Under the pieces are notes generated by a model that was given only the letters and a program-made list of their open reading frames with translations, was not told the DNA's origin and did not search any database. DNA of 64,000 nt from Thalassolituus oleivorans MIL-1 (GTDB lineage: Bacteria > Pseudomonadota > Gammaproteobacteria > Pseudomonadales > Oceanobacteraceae), in NCBI RefSeq assembly GCF_000355675.1, contig NC_020888.1:2312883-2376882 (forward strand), in the 5' to 3' direction. Below, piece after piece: positions 36,601 through 44,119 of this stretch; position 1 is the first letter of the stretch, and the number at the start of each line of letters is the position of its first letter. Made by a program: the position numbers and the translations under genes.

Positions 36601-38397
36601 GACGCGACAATGAGTAAGAGGGTTGTTAAAGAATTAAACCAAGTTTCTATCCGCGCGCCCGTGAAGGACGCGACCAGATGGCGAGTTTAAGTCTCAAGTG
36701 TCTAATCTGTTTCTATCCGCGCGCCCGTGAAGGACGCGACGTATAAATGCCTTTTTGGTGGTCGTGGCGGCATGTTTCTATCCGCGCGCCCGTGAAGGAC
36801 GCGACAATATTGAATGTTATCAATGCTATTGTGGCCATGTTTCTATCCGCGCGCCCGTGAAGGACGCGACAGTTATATTCCCGTATAGGGATGAAGTCTA
36901 CAATGTTTCTATCCGCGCGCCCGTGAAGGACGCGACCCAGATAGGTCAACACGCTTGCCAGCAACTGATTGTTTCTATCCGCGCGCCCGTGAAGGACGCG
37001 ACCCATTCGCCACACTTAAAAGCAAAGCCGGGTTTTGTTTCTATCCGCGCGCCCGTGAAGGACGCGACATAGCCTGCGCAGTTGAAGAAAGAGACTTCTC
37101 TTGTTTCTATCCGCGCGCCCGTGAAGGACGCGACAAAAATCACCGGCGACGCCGTTGAGCATTACCGGTTTCTATCCGCGCGCCCGTGAAGGACGCGACG
37201 AGGTAGCTATATTATTGAGACCGACGCAATCTGTTTCTATCCGCGCGCCCGTGAAGGACGCGACCTCAAACGCTGCTAGACCTAATTCGGTCCAAGCCTG
37301 TTTCTATCCGCGCGCCCGTGAAGGACGCGACTTAAGGAGTGCCCCAGCAGCATAACTACTGGGGCGTTTCTATCCGCGCGCCCGTGAAGGACGCGACGGA
37401 ATGGTTTACCAGTAACCTGACTAGCTAATAAGTTTCTATCCGCGCGCCCGTGAAGGACGCGACGAGGCGATTCGCGGATTCAGCTTTAATCAGTATGTTT
37501 CTATCCGCGCGCCCGTGAAGGACGCGACTCTTTCGCTCATAGGTGTTTCTCAACGCTCACATGTTTCTATCCGCGCGCCCGTGAAGGACGCGACGTTGTT
37601 TAATGACAACCATCCCCGACTGGATAAAGTTTCTATCCGCGCGCCCGTGAAGGACGCGACTTTGCATACCGCCGAACACAAACTTCCCTTTCGATGTTTC
37701 TATCCGCGCGCCCGTGAAGGACGCGACCAACAGCCGGGTGGCGCATCTGTATCATTTTACCAGTTTCTATCCGCGCGCCCGTGAAGGACGCGACCTTTGG
37801 TATCGGGTAAAGGCGCTTAACAATTTCAGGGTTTCTATCCGCGCGCCCGTGAAGGACGCGACTTTCAGGGGTTCCTGCGCTTGCTACTTCTGTCGCTGTT
37901 TCTATCCGCGCGCCCGTGAAGGACGCGACTTGGCACTGAGTTTAATTTGACGCCTGAGAGATTTTGCGTTTCTATCCGCGCGCCCGTGAAGGACGCGACG
38001 GTCTTGCCGATGACCTAACCGGCAAAACAGCAGTTTCTATCCGCGCGCCCGTGAAGGACGCGACTTATATGCAAAATGCATTCTATCTTGATGTACCAGT
38101 TTCTATCCGCGCGCCCGTGAAGGACGCGACGAAGTTGTTGCTGTTGAAGTTAATGAGAGACTTGGTTTCTATCCGCGCGCCCGTGAAGGACGCGACGAGC
38201 ACCCATACCAAACAACTCGGCGGCGATGCGTGTTTCTATCCGCGCGCCCGTGAAGGACGCGACAGCCCGAATATCAAGCCTAGTCTGCGTCATAGCCGTT
38301 TCTATCCGCGCGCCCGTGAAGGACGCGACTCCTGAAGGTGAGTTCAAGTCTCAAGTATCCAATTTGTTTCTATCCGCGCGCCCGTGAAGGACGCGAC
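30693..38397 (-). CRISPR. Type I-C CRISPR array, 117 repeats and 116 spacers
   Basis: Counting by hand gives 117 copies of a 32-bp repeat with spacers of mostly 33-36 bp and a mean period of 66.15 bp. On the minus strand the repeat begins GTCGCGTCCTTCACGGGCGC and ends GCGGATAGAAAC. This is a type I-C repeat with a CGCGTCC/GGGCGCG stem (one G-U pair) and an 11-nt 5' handle CGGATAGAAAC. The array is therefore transcribed leftward, downstream of cas2, with the newest spacers near 38.4 kb. Almost all repeats are identical; one at 31220-31251 carries a G-to-T change at 31238. One spacer is present twice in tandem (32177-32210 and 32243-32276). Open frames across the array are artefacts of the repeat phase. 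Confidence 0.98.
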
Positions 38398-38585
38398 TGT
38401 TCAAGTCTAAGTTGTTAAAGAACATACGAAAAGAGTTTACTTTCCGCTAACCTTGCTAATTTACTTGACGGTAAACCTAAAGAATCAATTAATTCTAAAT
38501 AAGTTATTTAAAATCAGATAGTTACGATATCGCTAAACCTATGGGGTTTTACTGAGAACCACAGGTAAGCGGAGAGATTTTTGAT
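38398..38585 (-). promoter_or_regulatory. CRISPR leader between cas2 and the array
   Basis: This 188-bp, AT-rich stretch lies between the cas2 stop and the first, leader-proximal repeat. It contains no gene. Its location on the transcription-upstream side of the array, its composition and its contact with cas1-cas2 identify it as the leader that carries the array promoter and directs spacer integration. I cannot define the promoter hexamers with confidence. Confidence 0.8.
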
Positions 38586-38879
38586 TCACAAAATCAAAGT
38601 GCTATTGTGAGGGTCGATAACCGCTTTCGCACCAAAGTGCTCTACTTTCTCCCGCCCTTTTTTACCCAGATAGTAAAAACGAAGGCTGTCTTCATCAGAA
38701 TCGTAGATACAAAGCAGTTCGTTTTTTAACTCTACAAACTGAGCTGGAGTAACTTCACATTCAAACACAGAGTTCTGAACACGGGTGCCATAGTCAAGGC
38801 AAACTTTGGCGATATTACGCAGCCGCCTGCGTCCATCGGATGTGGTTACGCTGACATCATAGGTTATTAACATCAACAT
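38586..38879 (-). CDS. cas2: CRISPR-associated endonuclease Cas2
   Basis: The 97-residue protein begins MLMLITYDVSVTTSDGRRRL, the Cas2 ferredoxin-fold start with the conserved Asp in YDV, and continues with KVCLDYGTRVQNSVFECEV. Length and sequence are typical of type I-C Cas2. With Cas1 it forms the integrase that inserts new spacers at the leader end. It is separated from cas1 by one base and lies next to the leader. Confidence 0.95.
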   Translation of the reverse strand: MLMLITYDVSVTTSDGRRRLRNIAKVCLDYGTRVQNSVFECEVTPAQFVELKNELLCIYDSDEDSLRFYYLGKKGREKVEHFGAKAVIDPHNSTLIL

Positions 38880-38880
38880 A

Positions 38881-39897
38881 TTATTTCACCAGCCACGGAG
38901 GGTAATATTCCATATCTCCGCGTAAATGTCTGGCCAGTAAAGTAGCTTGGCAATGCGGCAATAAACCTAAAGGGATCTTTTCTTTTAAATATGGATGCAA
39001 TAATTCTTCTCTTTTCCGTTCCTGAAAATGCGTCAAGAATGTCTTTCGACCATCATCGGTCAATCGTACTGCACCACTGGCTTCGTGGGTGAAATCTTTT
39101 AGTTTTAGCTGTTGCCGGTTGATTAAGGTTAATACCAATCGATCAGCCCAGCCTGCTCTAAATTCTTCTAATAAATCCAGTGCCAAGCTCGGCCGGCCTG
39201 GACGATCTTGATGAAGAAACCCAACATAAGGATCAAGCCCGACTCCTTGCAAGGCTGACACGCATTCTTGTGTAATCATCGAATATGCAAAAGAGAGCAA
39301 GGCATTCACAGGGTCTGTTGGTGGCCGTCGCACTCTTCCATTGAAGTTAAAACCGGGACTTCTAACTCGTTCCTGAAAGCTAGAAAAATAAGCACTCGCA
39401 GCATCACCTTCAATCCCCATCAAAGAACTCAGTGATTCAGCATGCTTAGATCTTCGTAAACTGGTGGCCAACTTGTCAGCCGTTGATAACAGATTTGGGT
39501 TTTCACCATGATTTCTTAGATCACGTTGCAGTACTGCTCGGCTATTTGCGATTTTTGCTCCAATCATTAAACGCGCGACATTTAACGACTGCTCTTCGTT
39601 GTCCGCCACACGGTATTGAGTACGTCGTAATAGAACATTGCCGGTTTCCGGCCCCTGCATACGTACAAGAAATCGACCGTATTCAGTAAAAAAACTTAAC
39701 CCAATCCCCTGCTCTGCTAAATACCCCATCAAAAAAGGAGAAACTGAAACTCGACCAAAACATAAAATATTGGTTAATGCCAAAGAAGGAAATTGAGCAA
39801 GCTTGTCATCACCTTGCTTAATAACGATGGTTTCGCGTTCCTTATGAAGATAGGTTTCTTGGCGAGTTATATAGAGGGTATTGAGCAGCTTTTTCAT
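38881..39897 (-). CDS. cas1: CRISPR integrase Cas1 (type I-C)
   Basis: The 338-residue protein has Cas1 features: an N-terminal beta domain (MKKLLNTLYITRQETYL), then the catalytic helical domain with MGIEGDAASAYFSSF (metal-binding Glu), DPVNALLSFAYSMITQECV and VGLDPYVGFLHQDRPGRPSL (His and nearby acidic residues), and a following LDLLEEFRAGWADRLV. It overlaps cas4 by 4 nt. It catalyses spacer integration with Cas2. Confidence 0.96.
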   Translation of the reverse strand: MKKLLNTLYITRQETYLHKERETIVIKQGDDKLAQFPSLALTNILCFGRVSVSPFLMGYLAEQGIGLSFFTEYGRFLVRMQGPETGNVLLRRTQYRVADNEEQSLNVARLMIGAKIANSRAVLQRDLRNHGENPNLLSTADKLATSLRRSKHAESLSSLMGIEGDAASAYFSSFQERVRSPGFNFNGRVRRPPTDPVNALLSFAYSMITQECVSALQGVGLDPYVGFLHQDRPGRPSLALDLLEEFRAGWADRLVLTLINRQQLKLKDFTHEASGAVRLTDDGRKTFLTHFQERKREELLHPYLKEKIPLGLLPHCQATLLARHLRGDMEYYPPWLVK

Positions 39898-40520
39898 GAT
39901 TCAAATATCGTCCTGATATAAGTGGCCGAATGATCCTGTCGGAAAGCTTCAGGCTCGCAAAGATCCACTAAAGAACAGGCTTTACAGCGTTTTTTATCAA
40001 CAACTGGCGGCGGCGTTCGTCCCTGTGAAAGCAACTCTTTAGCAGCATGAATGGCATCTTCTGTTTCTTTACGAAGAACAGAATCAATAACGATTTTTTC
40101 CCGATGTCGGGTTTCCCAATACCAAATAGCGCCTTCGGTTACAGTAATGCCCCGCATTTCCTCTAAGCAAAGTGCTTGAGCGCAAACTTGTAAACGATCC
40201 CAATTTTGCATTTTTGCTTTGCCACGCTTGTACTCTACAGGTCGAAATTCAGAGCCACTGGCAGTTTGCTCAACTTCCAGTAAATCCAATTTACCAACCA
40301 AACCCAATCGTTCAGACTTTAGCTGCACAGCGCGTTCAAAACGAACTTTACCGCGCTGCTCAGGATCTCCTGCATCCACTCGTTGATGCAGGAGATTTCC
40401 CTCGGCAGTGAAACGGTTATCTGCCCACGCTTGCTCGACATGTATCAAAGCAAATTGACGTGGGCAGTAGGCGTAGTGTTGGATGGCAGATATGAATAAT
40501 GTTATTTTCTGATTATCCAT
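39894..40520 (-). CDS. cas4: CRISPR-associated exonuclease Cas4
   Basis: The 208-residue RecB-family protein has the first iron-sulfur cysteine in HYAYCPRQFALIH (Cys19) and the C-terminal cluster cysteines in KKRCKACSLVDLCEPEAF. The nuclease motif III-like segment FRPVEYKRGKAK lies between. In type I-C systems Cas4 trims prespacers and helps enforce the TTC PAM and correct orientation. It sits between cas7 and cas1, the usual I-C order. Confidence 0.94.
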   Translation of the reverse strand: MDNQKITLFISAIQHYAYCPRQFALIHVEQAWADNRFTAEGNLLHQRVDAGDPEQRGKVRFERAVQLKSERLGLVGKLDLLEVEQTASGSEFRPVEYKRGKAKMQNWDRLQVCAQALCLEEMRGITVTEGAIWYWETRHREKIVIDSVLRKETEDAIHAAKELLSQGRTPPPVVDKKRCKACSLVDLCEPEAFRQDHSATYIRTIFES

Positions 40521-40535
40521 ACCCTTTCCTTCTAA

Positions 40536-41396
40536 TTAACCTAGCTTACGAATCAGTTCAATACCTTCAGGCAAACCATTCTCTATGACATCCACTTGGT
40601 AGGCATCAAAGGATCTGGCTACATCGACTTCCGGCTTTTTAGTCACCTTCACCCGATCAAACAGGCTCGCGGCTGAGGCATTGCCTAACTCGTTGCTGTG
40701 TTTGAAGATATACAGGCCACGGGGACTCATTTCACCACGACTGGCTGAACGGTCATGGTCAAACATTTGCTCTAATGATTGCCAAAACAGGGTTAAATCT
40801 TCTTCACCGAAGCCAGTTTGATTAGCAAGATTTGCTGAGATAAAGCCTTTACACAGATACAAACCATAGGGCACGGTAAATTTCCGTCCCATCGTGCGGT
40901 TATCGCCCTTCTGACTTTCTGATTCCTTCTCAGTAGTTACAGCCATACGGGTAATGCTGTGCTCACTGGCAACAATAGGGTCAATTGAGCGTGAGAAGGT
41001 TAATTGAATTGGCCCACGCACTTGCCCTGCATTTTTTCCCGTACTCATAACAGCACCAAAGGTACGCACGTCAAAGTAGTTATCACACATCCATTGTTTT
41101 GCTGCTTCCGTTTTATCGCCCTTTTCTTTACTGGCAACGGCTTCTTGTTCGTGTGACTCATCAATCAAATTGTTCAGAATAGCTTTTTCTTTAACAAAGA
41201 TTTTGTATCCTGTTTTTTCTTGCTGGGTCAGTTGCACGAAGTTTCTGACTTTACGCTTTAAGCATACGTCTGTTACTAAACCCATACCTGTTTCGGCATC
41301 TATTCGTGGCAAGTTACCCGCATCGGGATCACCATTAGGATTTCCATCCTTTACATCAAAGAGGTATAAAAAGTCGTATCTATTCTGCAAGCTCAT
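40536..41396 (-). CDS. cas7: Cascade backbone protein Cas7 (Csd2)
   Basis: The 286-residue protein starts [20 protein letters not shown] and continues [19 protein letters not shown], the Csd2/Csh2-type Cas7 signature. [20 protein letters not shown] and [19 protein letters not shown] follow. I placed the start at ATG 41396, where AAAGGAGAG lies at ideal spacing; it overlaps the end of cas8c by 17 nt. Cas7 polymerises along the crRNA to form the backbone of the interference complex. Confidence 0.95.
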   Translation of the reverse strand: MSLQNRYDFLYLFDVKDGNPNGDPDAGNLPRIDAETGMGLVTDVCLKRKVRNFVQLTQQEKTGYKIFVKEKAILNNLIDESHEQEAVASKEKGDKTEAAKQWMCDNYFDVRTFGAVMSTGKNAGQVRGPIQLTFSRSIDPIVASEHSITRMAVTTEKESESQKGDNRTMGRKFTVPYGLYLCKGFISANLANQTGFGEEDLTLFWQSLEQMFDHDRSASRGEMSPRGLYIFKHSNELGNASAASLFDRVKVTKKPEVDVARSFDAYQVDVIENGLPEGIELIRKLG

Positions 41397-43140
41397 GAGT
41401 GCTCTCCTTTTCTGGTTCAGTTTTAGTTTTATAAAAATCTTGTTTCTGGTGGTAATAACCAACGGCGAATAACGCCTGTTGTTCTAGATTCAGGTGCGAT
41501 GGAAAGGCGGGTATTAATTCCATTACTTCACCAATCCTCTTCTCTGCATTAACTCGCCAACCTGGTTGTTCTAGTTTTTTCAAATGATGGTTAGACAATC
41601 GAATTAACGTACCAAAGACACTTCCAGGTGTACAACTAGCGCTAGAATAATAACGATCTTTAATGGTCGCATTTATTCCTGGCTGTGCATCTTTCTGTAA
41701 CTTTTCCAGCACGGCAAATAGCCGCCCTAGGCAGTACCCTATCTCAGTATTTTCTTTATCTAGTGACACTGTTAATTCCCTCTGTTTGTTTAGTCGATAG
41801 CGACGTGTCAGGTAGGCTTTTAAACCACTAACACGGTTAAAGGTAATGTGCCCCTGCTCTGCTTTGATACGACGAGTCAAGGACTGAATATAGGTTTCTG
41901 GCAAGGGGCTATTATTCAAAATAGCTCTAAGTAATTCTGTCGGTAAGTTAGGTGAGACATTATCATCTTTGTATTGTAAGGCCGTCGCTCGAAGCAATTT
42001 TTTAAACATGGGATAACCAAATTTATCTCGACCATCAATATCTAAATCTCGAAACCATTGAGCAATATTTTCAGAAAATTCAGCGACTGTACCCACACAC
42101 CAAAAACGAATAACAATTCTTGCGGAGTTTGGGGATAGCCCAAGCAGATAAAATCGCTCTGTAGCATCATCCTCTTGATAAGCGCCATTAAAAACAGTGT
42201 TAAATAAGGCGGTGACCATGCCTACACTTTTATCCGGGTCATCGCCATCGTCCGTTAGAAAGGCGGGCAGAAGGTGTTCTAAAGGGCTGGTTTTCTCTGC
42301 CCAGCAGATAAATGTGGTATCTAACAAACGAAATTTATTGGGCGAACCTTTACGCAGTAAATGATTGAGAGCCGTTGCGTATTTGAAACTGGCATCCACA
42401 CTGACAGGAAAGTTAAAGGCTTTGTTTTTTCCATAGGAGCAGTAAGCCGAATCATTAATAGCAGCTAAAGGGGCTGGCTTTTGAGCCACACCGGAAATAG
42501 CATCATGCAGGCGCACAATAGAGGCTTTTTCTCCTGTTACCAGACACAAGCCCTCTGCTGTATCTTCGTCCGGCAAGGGTTGAGATTTTACCCAATCAAC
42601 CACTCCTGGAGATTGGCAGACAAGGTAGTCTTCACTTGCCAGTTTAAAAGCCATATTGCAGCCTTTAATTTTCAAGCACTCAAGCCAGTATTCATGCTGC
42701 TTTACCATATCTATTTGTTCTGCTGAGTTCAGGAAATGATAAACAGCAGCCACCCCTTCATCATCAGGTAGATCAGTATGTAATTGCTGTATTTGGGTTT
42801 TAAAACTCTGGTGTTGTTTTTCGGCATCATCAATGGCTTTTTTATTTGGCTGTGCATCTGGCTTATCAAGCTTAGGTTGATTAAGCACATAGCCATAGTG
42901 ATCCCACAGCAAATAGGCGGTTTCGTAGGATTTTGCACCACTACGACCCTTTCCCTGTGGTACTTCAAAGCTTTGAGGCTGAATTCTTTTATCTTCTATC
43001 TCGCCCGTTCTTTCCAAATGAATAAAGCGTCCTTCCTTGTCAATAATAATCAGAAATGGGATGGCTTTTTCTTCAAAGCCAAAAGGGGGTAGCTCTGATT
43101 CTTTGCGGTTATAATATTCGTTCAGTGATTGCAGTATCAT
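41380..43140 (-). CDS. cas8c: Type I-C Cascade large subunit Cas8c (Csd1)
   Basis: The 586-residue protein has the Csd1 pattern: [20 protein letters not shown] at the start, [36 protein letters not shown], the [18 protein letters not shown] block and a C-terminal [12 protein letters not shown]. This is a type I-C marker. It recognises the PAM and positions Cas3. In I-C systems its gene also has an internal start producing a small Cas11-like subunit. I did not locate that start with confidence here. It overlaps cas5 by 4 nt. Confidence 0.95.
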   Translation of the reverse strand: MILQSLNEYYNRKESELPPFGFEEKAIPFLIIIDKEGRFIHLERTGEIEDKRIQPQSFEVPQGKGRSGAKSYETAYLLWDHYGYVLNQPKLDKPDAQPNKKAIDDAEKQHQSFKTQIQQLHTDLPDDEGVAAVYHFLNSAEQIDMVKQHEYWLECLKIKGCNMAFKLASEDYLVCQSPGVVDWVKSQPLPDEDTAEGLCLVTGEKASIVRLHDAISGVAQKPAPLAAINDSAYCSYGKNKAFNFPVSVDASFKYATALNHLLRKGSPNKFRLLDTTFICWAEKTSPLEHLLPAFLTDDGDDPDKSVGMVTALFNTVFNGAYQEDDATERFYLLGLSPNSARIVIRFWCVGTVAEFSENIAQWFRDLDIDGRDKFGYPMFKKLLRATALQYKDDNVSPNLPTELLRAILNNSPLPETYIQSLTRRIKAEQGHITFNRVSGLKAYLTRRYRLNKQRELTVSLDKENTEIGYCLGRLFAVLEKLQKDAQPGINATIKDRYYSSASCTPGSVFGTLIRLSNHHLKKLEQPGWRVNAEKRIGEVMELIPAFPSHLNLEQQALFAVGYYHQKQDFYKTKTEPEKESTHELAE

Positions 43141-43793
43141 CCCCTTACCTCCTCACTGTTTTTCGCAGGTACTTGTATTACGCCGTTTTGCATATCGGCA
43201 TTGAAGAATAACGGAATTGTTTCTTTAGCTTGATAATCCATATCGTAGAGCATCCAGCCTAAGGGTTTAGAGTCAGGAATTGCAGCTAGCTCTTCTGCTC
43301 CTTCCTCAATCAGGCGAAATTCACAACTGAACTCTCGGCAACCTAAATAGGGTTGATTAAAGCACTGGCCTTTTTTCGCACGACGTTTAAACATTTCTGC
43401 AAACTTGCCTGGGTTATCTCCGGCGTCAGCTTTGCTGGTCATGTCGAAGCTGGCATGTAGGCGATATGCCACATCCTTGAGTATCAGACCTGCGCGTTGC
43501 TGGCGTTGCTCTTCTATGTATTGTACGGGCAGCTCTCCACCCTTCATGCCCTTATTGACGTTCCCCACTGGTAGCACCGAACCCACTTCATTACGCCGAA
43601 TATTGACCCAGCGAATAGGTTTCAGAACTTCTATTTTATGGATATTCCACTGAATGGCAGGCTTCCACAGAATCGCCTCAAAGATGGCACGCGCCGCCGA
43701 TGGAGTAATCACGTCATAGCTAACGCGCTCTACTTTCATTTCTGGCCGTGTAAAGCAGGCGTAATCGCCACTGACCTCTATACAAAATCCCAT
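43137..43793 (-). CDS. cas5: Cas5d (type I-C crRNA-processing nuclease)
   Basis: The 218-residue protein reads as Cas5d: GFCIEVSGDYACFTRPEMKV, VITPSAARAIFEAILWKPAI, the IRWVNIRRNEVGSVLP segment and SEEVRG at the end. In type I-C there is no Cas6, and Cas5d cuts the repeat at the base of its stem to leave the 11-nt handle. AAGGAAAGGAG precedes the ATG. It follows a 326-bp gap after cas3 that holds the solitary repeat RNA described separately, so cas5-cas2 may be transcribed from their own promoter in that gap. Confidence 0.95.
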   Translation of the reverse strand: MGFCIEVSGDYACFTRPEMKVERVSYDVITPSAARAIFEAILWKPAIQWNIHKIEVLKPIRWVNIRRNEVGSVLPVGNVNKGMKGGELPVQYIEEQRQQRAGLILKDVAYRLHASFDMTSKADAGDNPGKFAEMFKRRAKKGQCFNQPYLGCREFSCEFRLIEEGAEELAAIPDSKPLGWMLYDMDYQAKETIPLFFNADMQNGVIQVPAKNSEEVRG

Positions 43794-43814
43794 TGTTGCT
43801 CCTTTCCTTCACTA

Positions 43815-43974
43815 TCAATTGGTATACAACCAAACTGCCCCTAAAAATACCAAAGCAGAAATCACCAGCCCCCCCCCAAAAGCGGCTGGCTGGATACTTC
43901 TCCAGAACTTTAAGCGCCTCGGGTATCCAACCAAGCCCCATAGCATATGCCCCACAAATAATCGCGATAAGCAT
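43815..43974 (-). pseudogene. Small hydrophobic ORF broken or phase-switched at a G9 tract
   Basis: From ATG 43974 (AGG about 9 nt upstream, in-frame TAG just before) the frame encodes MLIAIICGAYAMGLGWIPE and ALKVLEKYPASRFW. It then meets nine G residues on the minus strand (43869-43877). In the present phase it runs on without a stop into cas5. With one G fewer it continues as GLVISALVFLGAVWLYTN and stops at 43815, giving a 52-residue protein with two membrane segments. The tract may make it phase variable, or it may be a decayed gene. It lies directly downstream of the promoter-like sequence matched by the solitary CRISPR RNA, so it is a candidate toxin. Confidence 0.5.
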
Positions 43975-43980
43975 ATGCTA
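43941..43980. repeat. Perfect 10-bp inverted repeat over the start codon of the small ORF
   Basis: TAGCATATGC at 43941-43950 and GCATATGCTA at 43971-43980 are perfect inverted repeats with a 20-nt loop. Each contains the palindrome GCATATGC. On the minus-strand transcript the first arm includes the ATG at 43974, so folding would hide the start codon. Alternatively they are paired operator sites 28 bp apart for a dimeric regulator. Confidence 0.6.
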
Positions 43981-44003
43981 AACCTAAATATCCCAACTTT
44001 CAA

Positions 44004-44040
44004 TTCTAGGTAATATTAAGTAATATAACCTTGTCGCTCC
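44004..44040 (+). promoter_or_regulatory. Self-target site with TTC PAM overlapping promoter-like sequence
   Basis: TTC at 44004-44006 is the type I-C PAM. It is followed at once by TAGGTAATATT, the same first 11 nt as the pseudo-spacer at 44065; later positions match in part (for example 13, 15, 16, 18 and 20). The site overlaps TAATAT boxes at 44011-44016 and 44021-44026, which resemble -10 elements on both strands. TTTCAA at 43998-44003, 17 bp before the second box, would start rightward RNA near 44033, the first base of the solitary repeat. Confidence 0.6.
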
Positions 44041-44117
44041 TGAATCGGGGGTGCGGATAGAAACTAGGTAATATTCATTACTTTCTGTAGTACACAGGGG
44101 CACTTCGGTGCCCCTTC
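44033..44117 (+). ncRNA. Solitary crRNA-like RNA, CreR/CreA-type (degenerate repeat, pseudo-spacer, terminator)
   Basis: A single 32-bp degenerate CRISPR repeat occupies 44033-44064 on the plus strand, opposite to the array and cas genes. It matches 23 of 32 positions of the array repeat. The first five bases GTCGC and the whole 11-nt handle CGGATAGAAAC are identical. The stem is kept (CGCTCC with GGTGCG, one mismatch), so Cas5d could process it. A 34-nt pseudo-spacer follows (44065-44098), then a terminator. Its first 11 nt match a PAM-flanked site at 44007. No second repeat is present. These are the features of CreR or CreA guides that repress promoters through partial pairing without cleavage. 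Expression and target are unproven. Confidence 0.72.
44097..44117 (+). terminator. Intrinsic terminator of the solitary crRNA-like RNA
   Basis: GGGGCAC-TTCG-GTGCCCC forms a 7-bp stem with a stable UUCG loop, followed by TTCTATT on the plus strand. It begins at the end of the 34-nt pseudo-spacer and lies just past the cas3 stop. On the minus strand no T-run follows the hairpin, so it fits the rightward small RNA better than cas3. Confidence 0.75.
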
Positions 44118-44119
44118 TA

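Noticed and set aside
30944-38347. Many open reading frames across the CRISPR array with repeated peptide motifs
   Set aside because: They arise because the 32-bp repeat lacks stops in several frames; the peptides simply restate the repeat and change with each spacer.
43793-44013. Rightward open reading frames in the cas3-cas5 gap
   Set aside because: They overlap the solitary repeat region or the cas5 start, have proline/lysine-rich low-complexity sequence and lack ribosome-binding sites.
44004-44075. Simple AT-rich direct repeat as the full explanation of the 12-bp match flanking the degenerate repeat
   Set aside because: It is possible, but the match begins exactly after TTC on one side and exactly after the CRISPR handle on the other, so guide-target pairing is the better account. 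It is kept as the null hypothesis.
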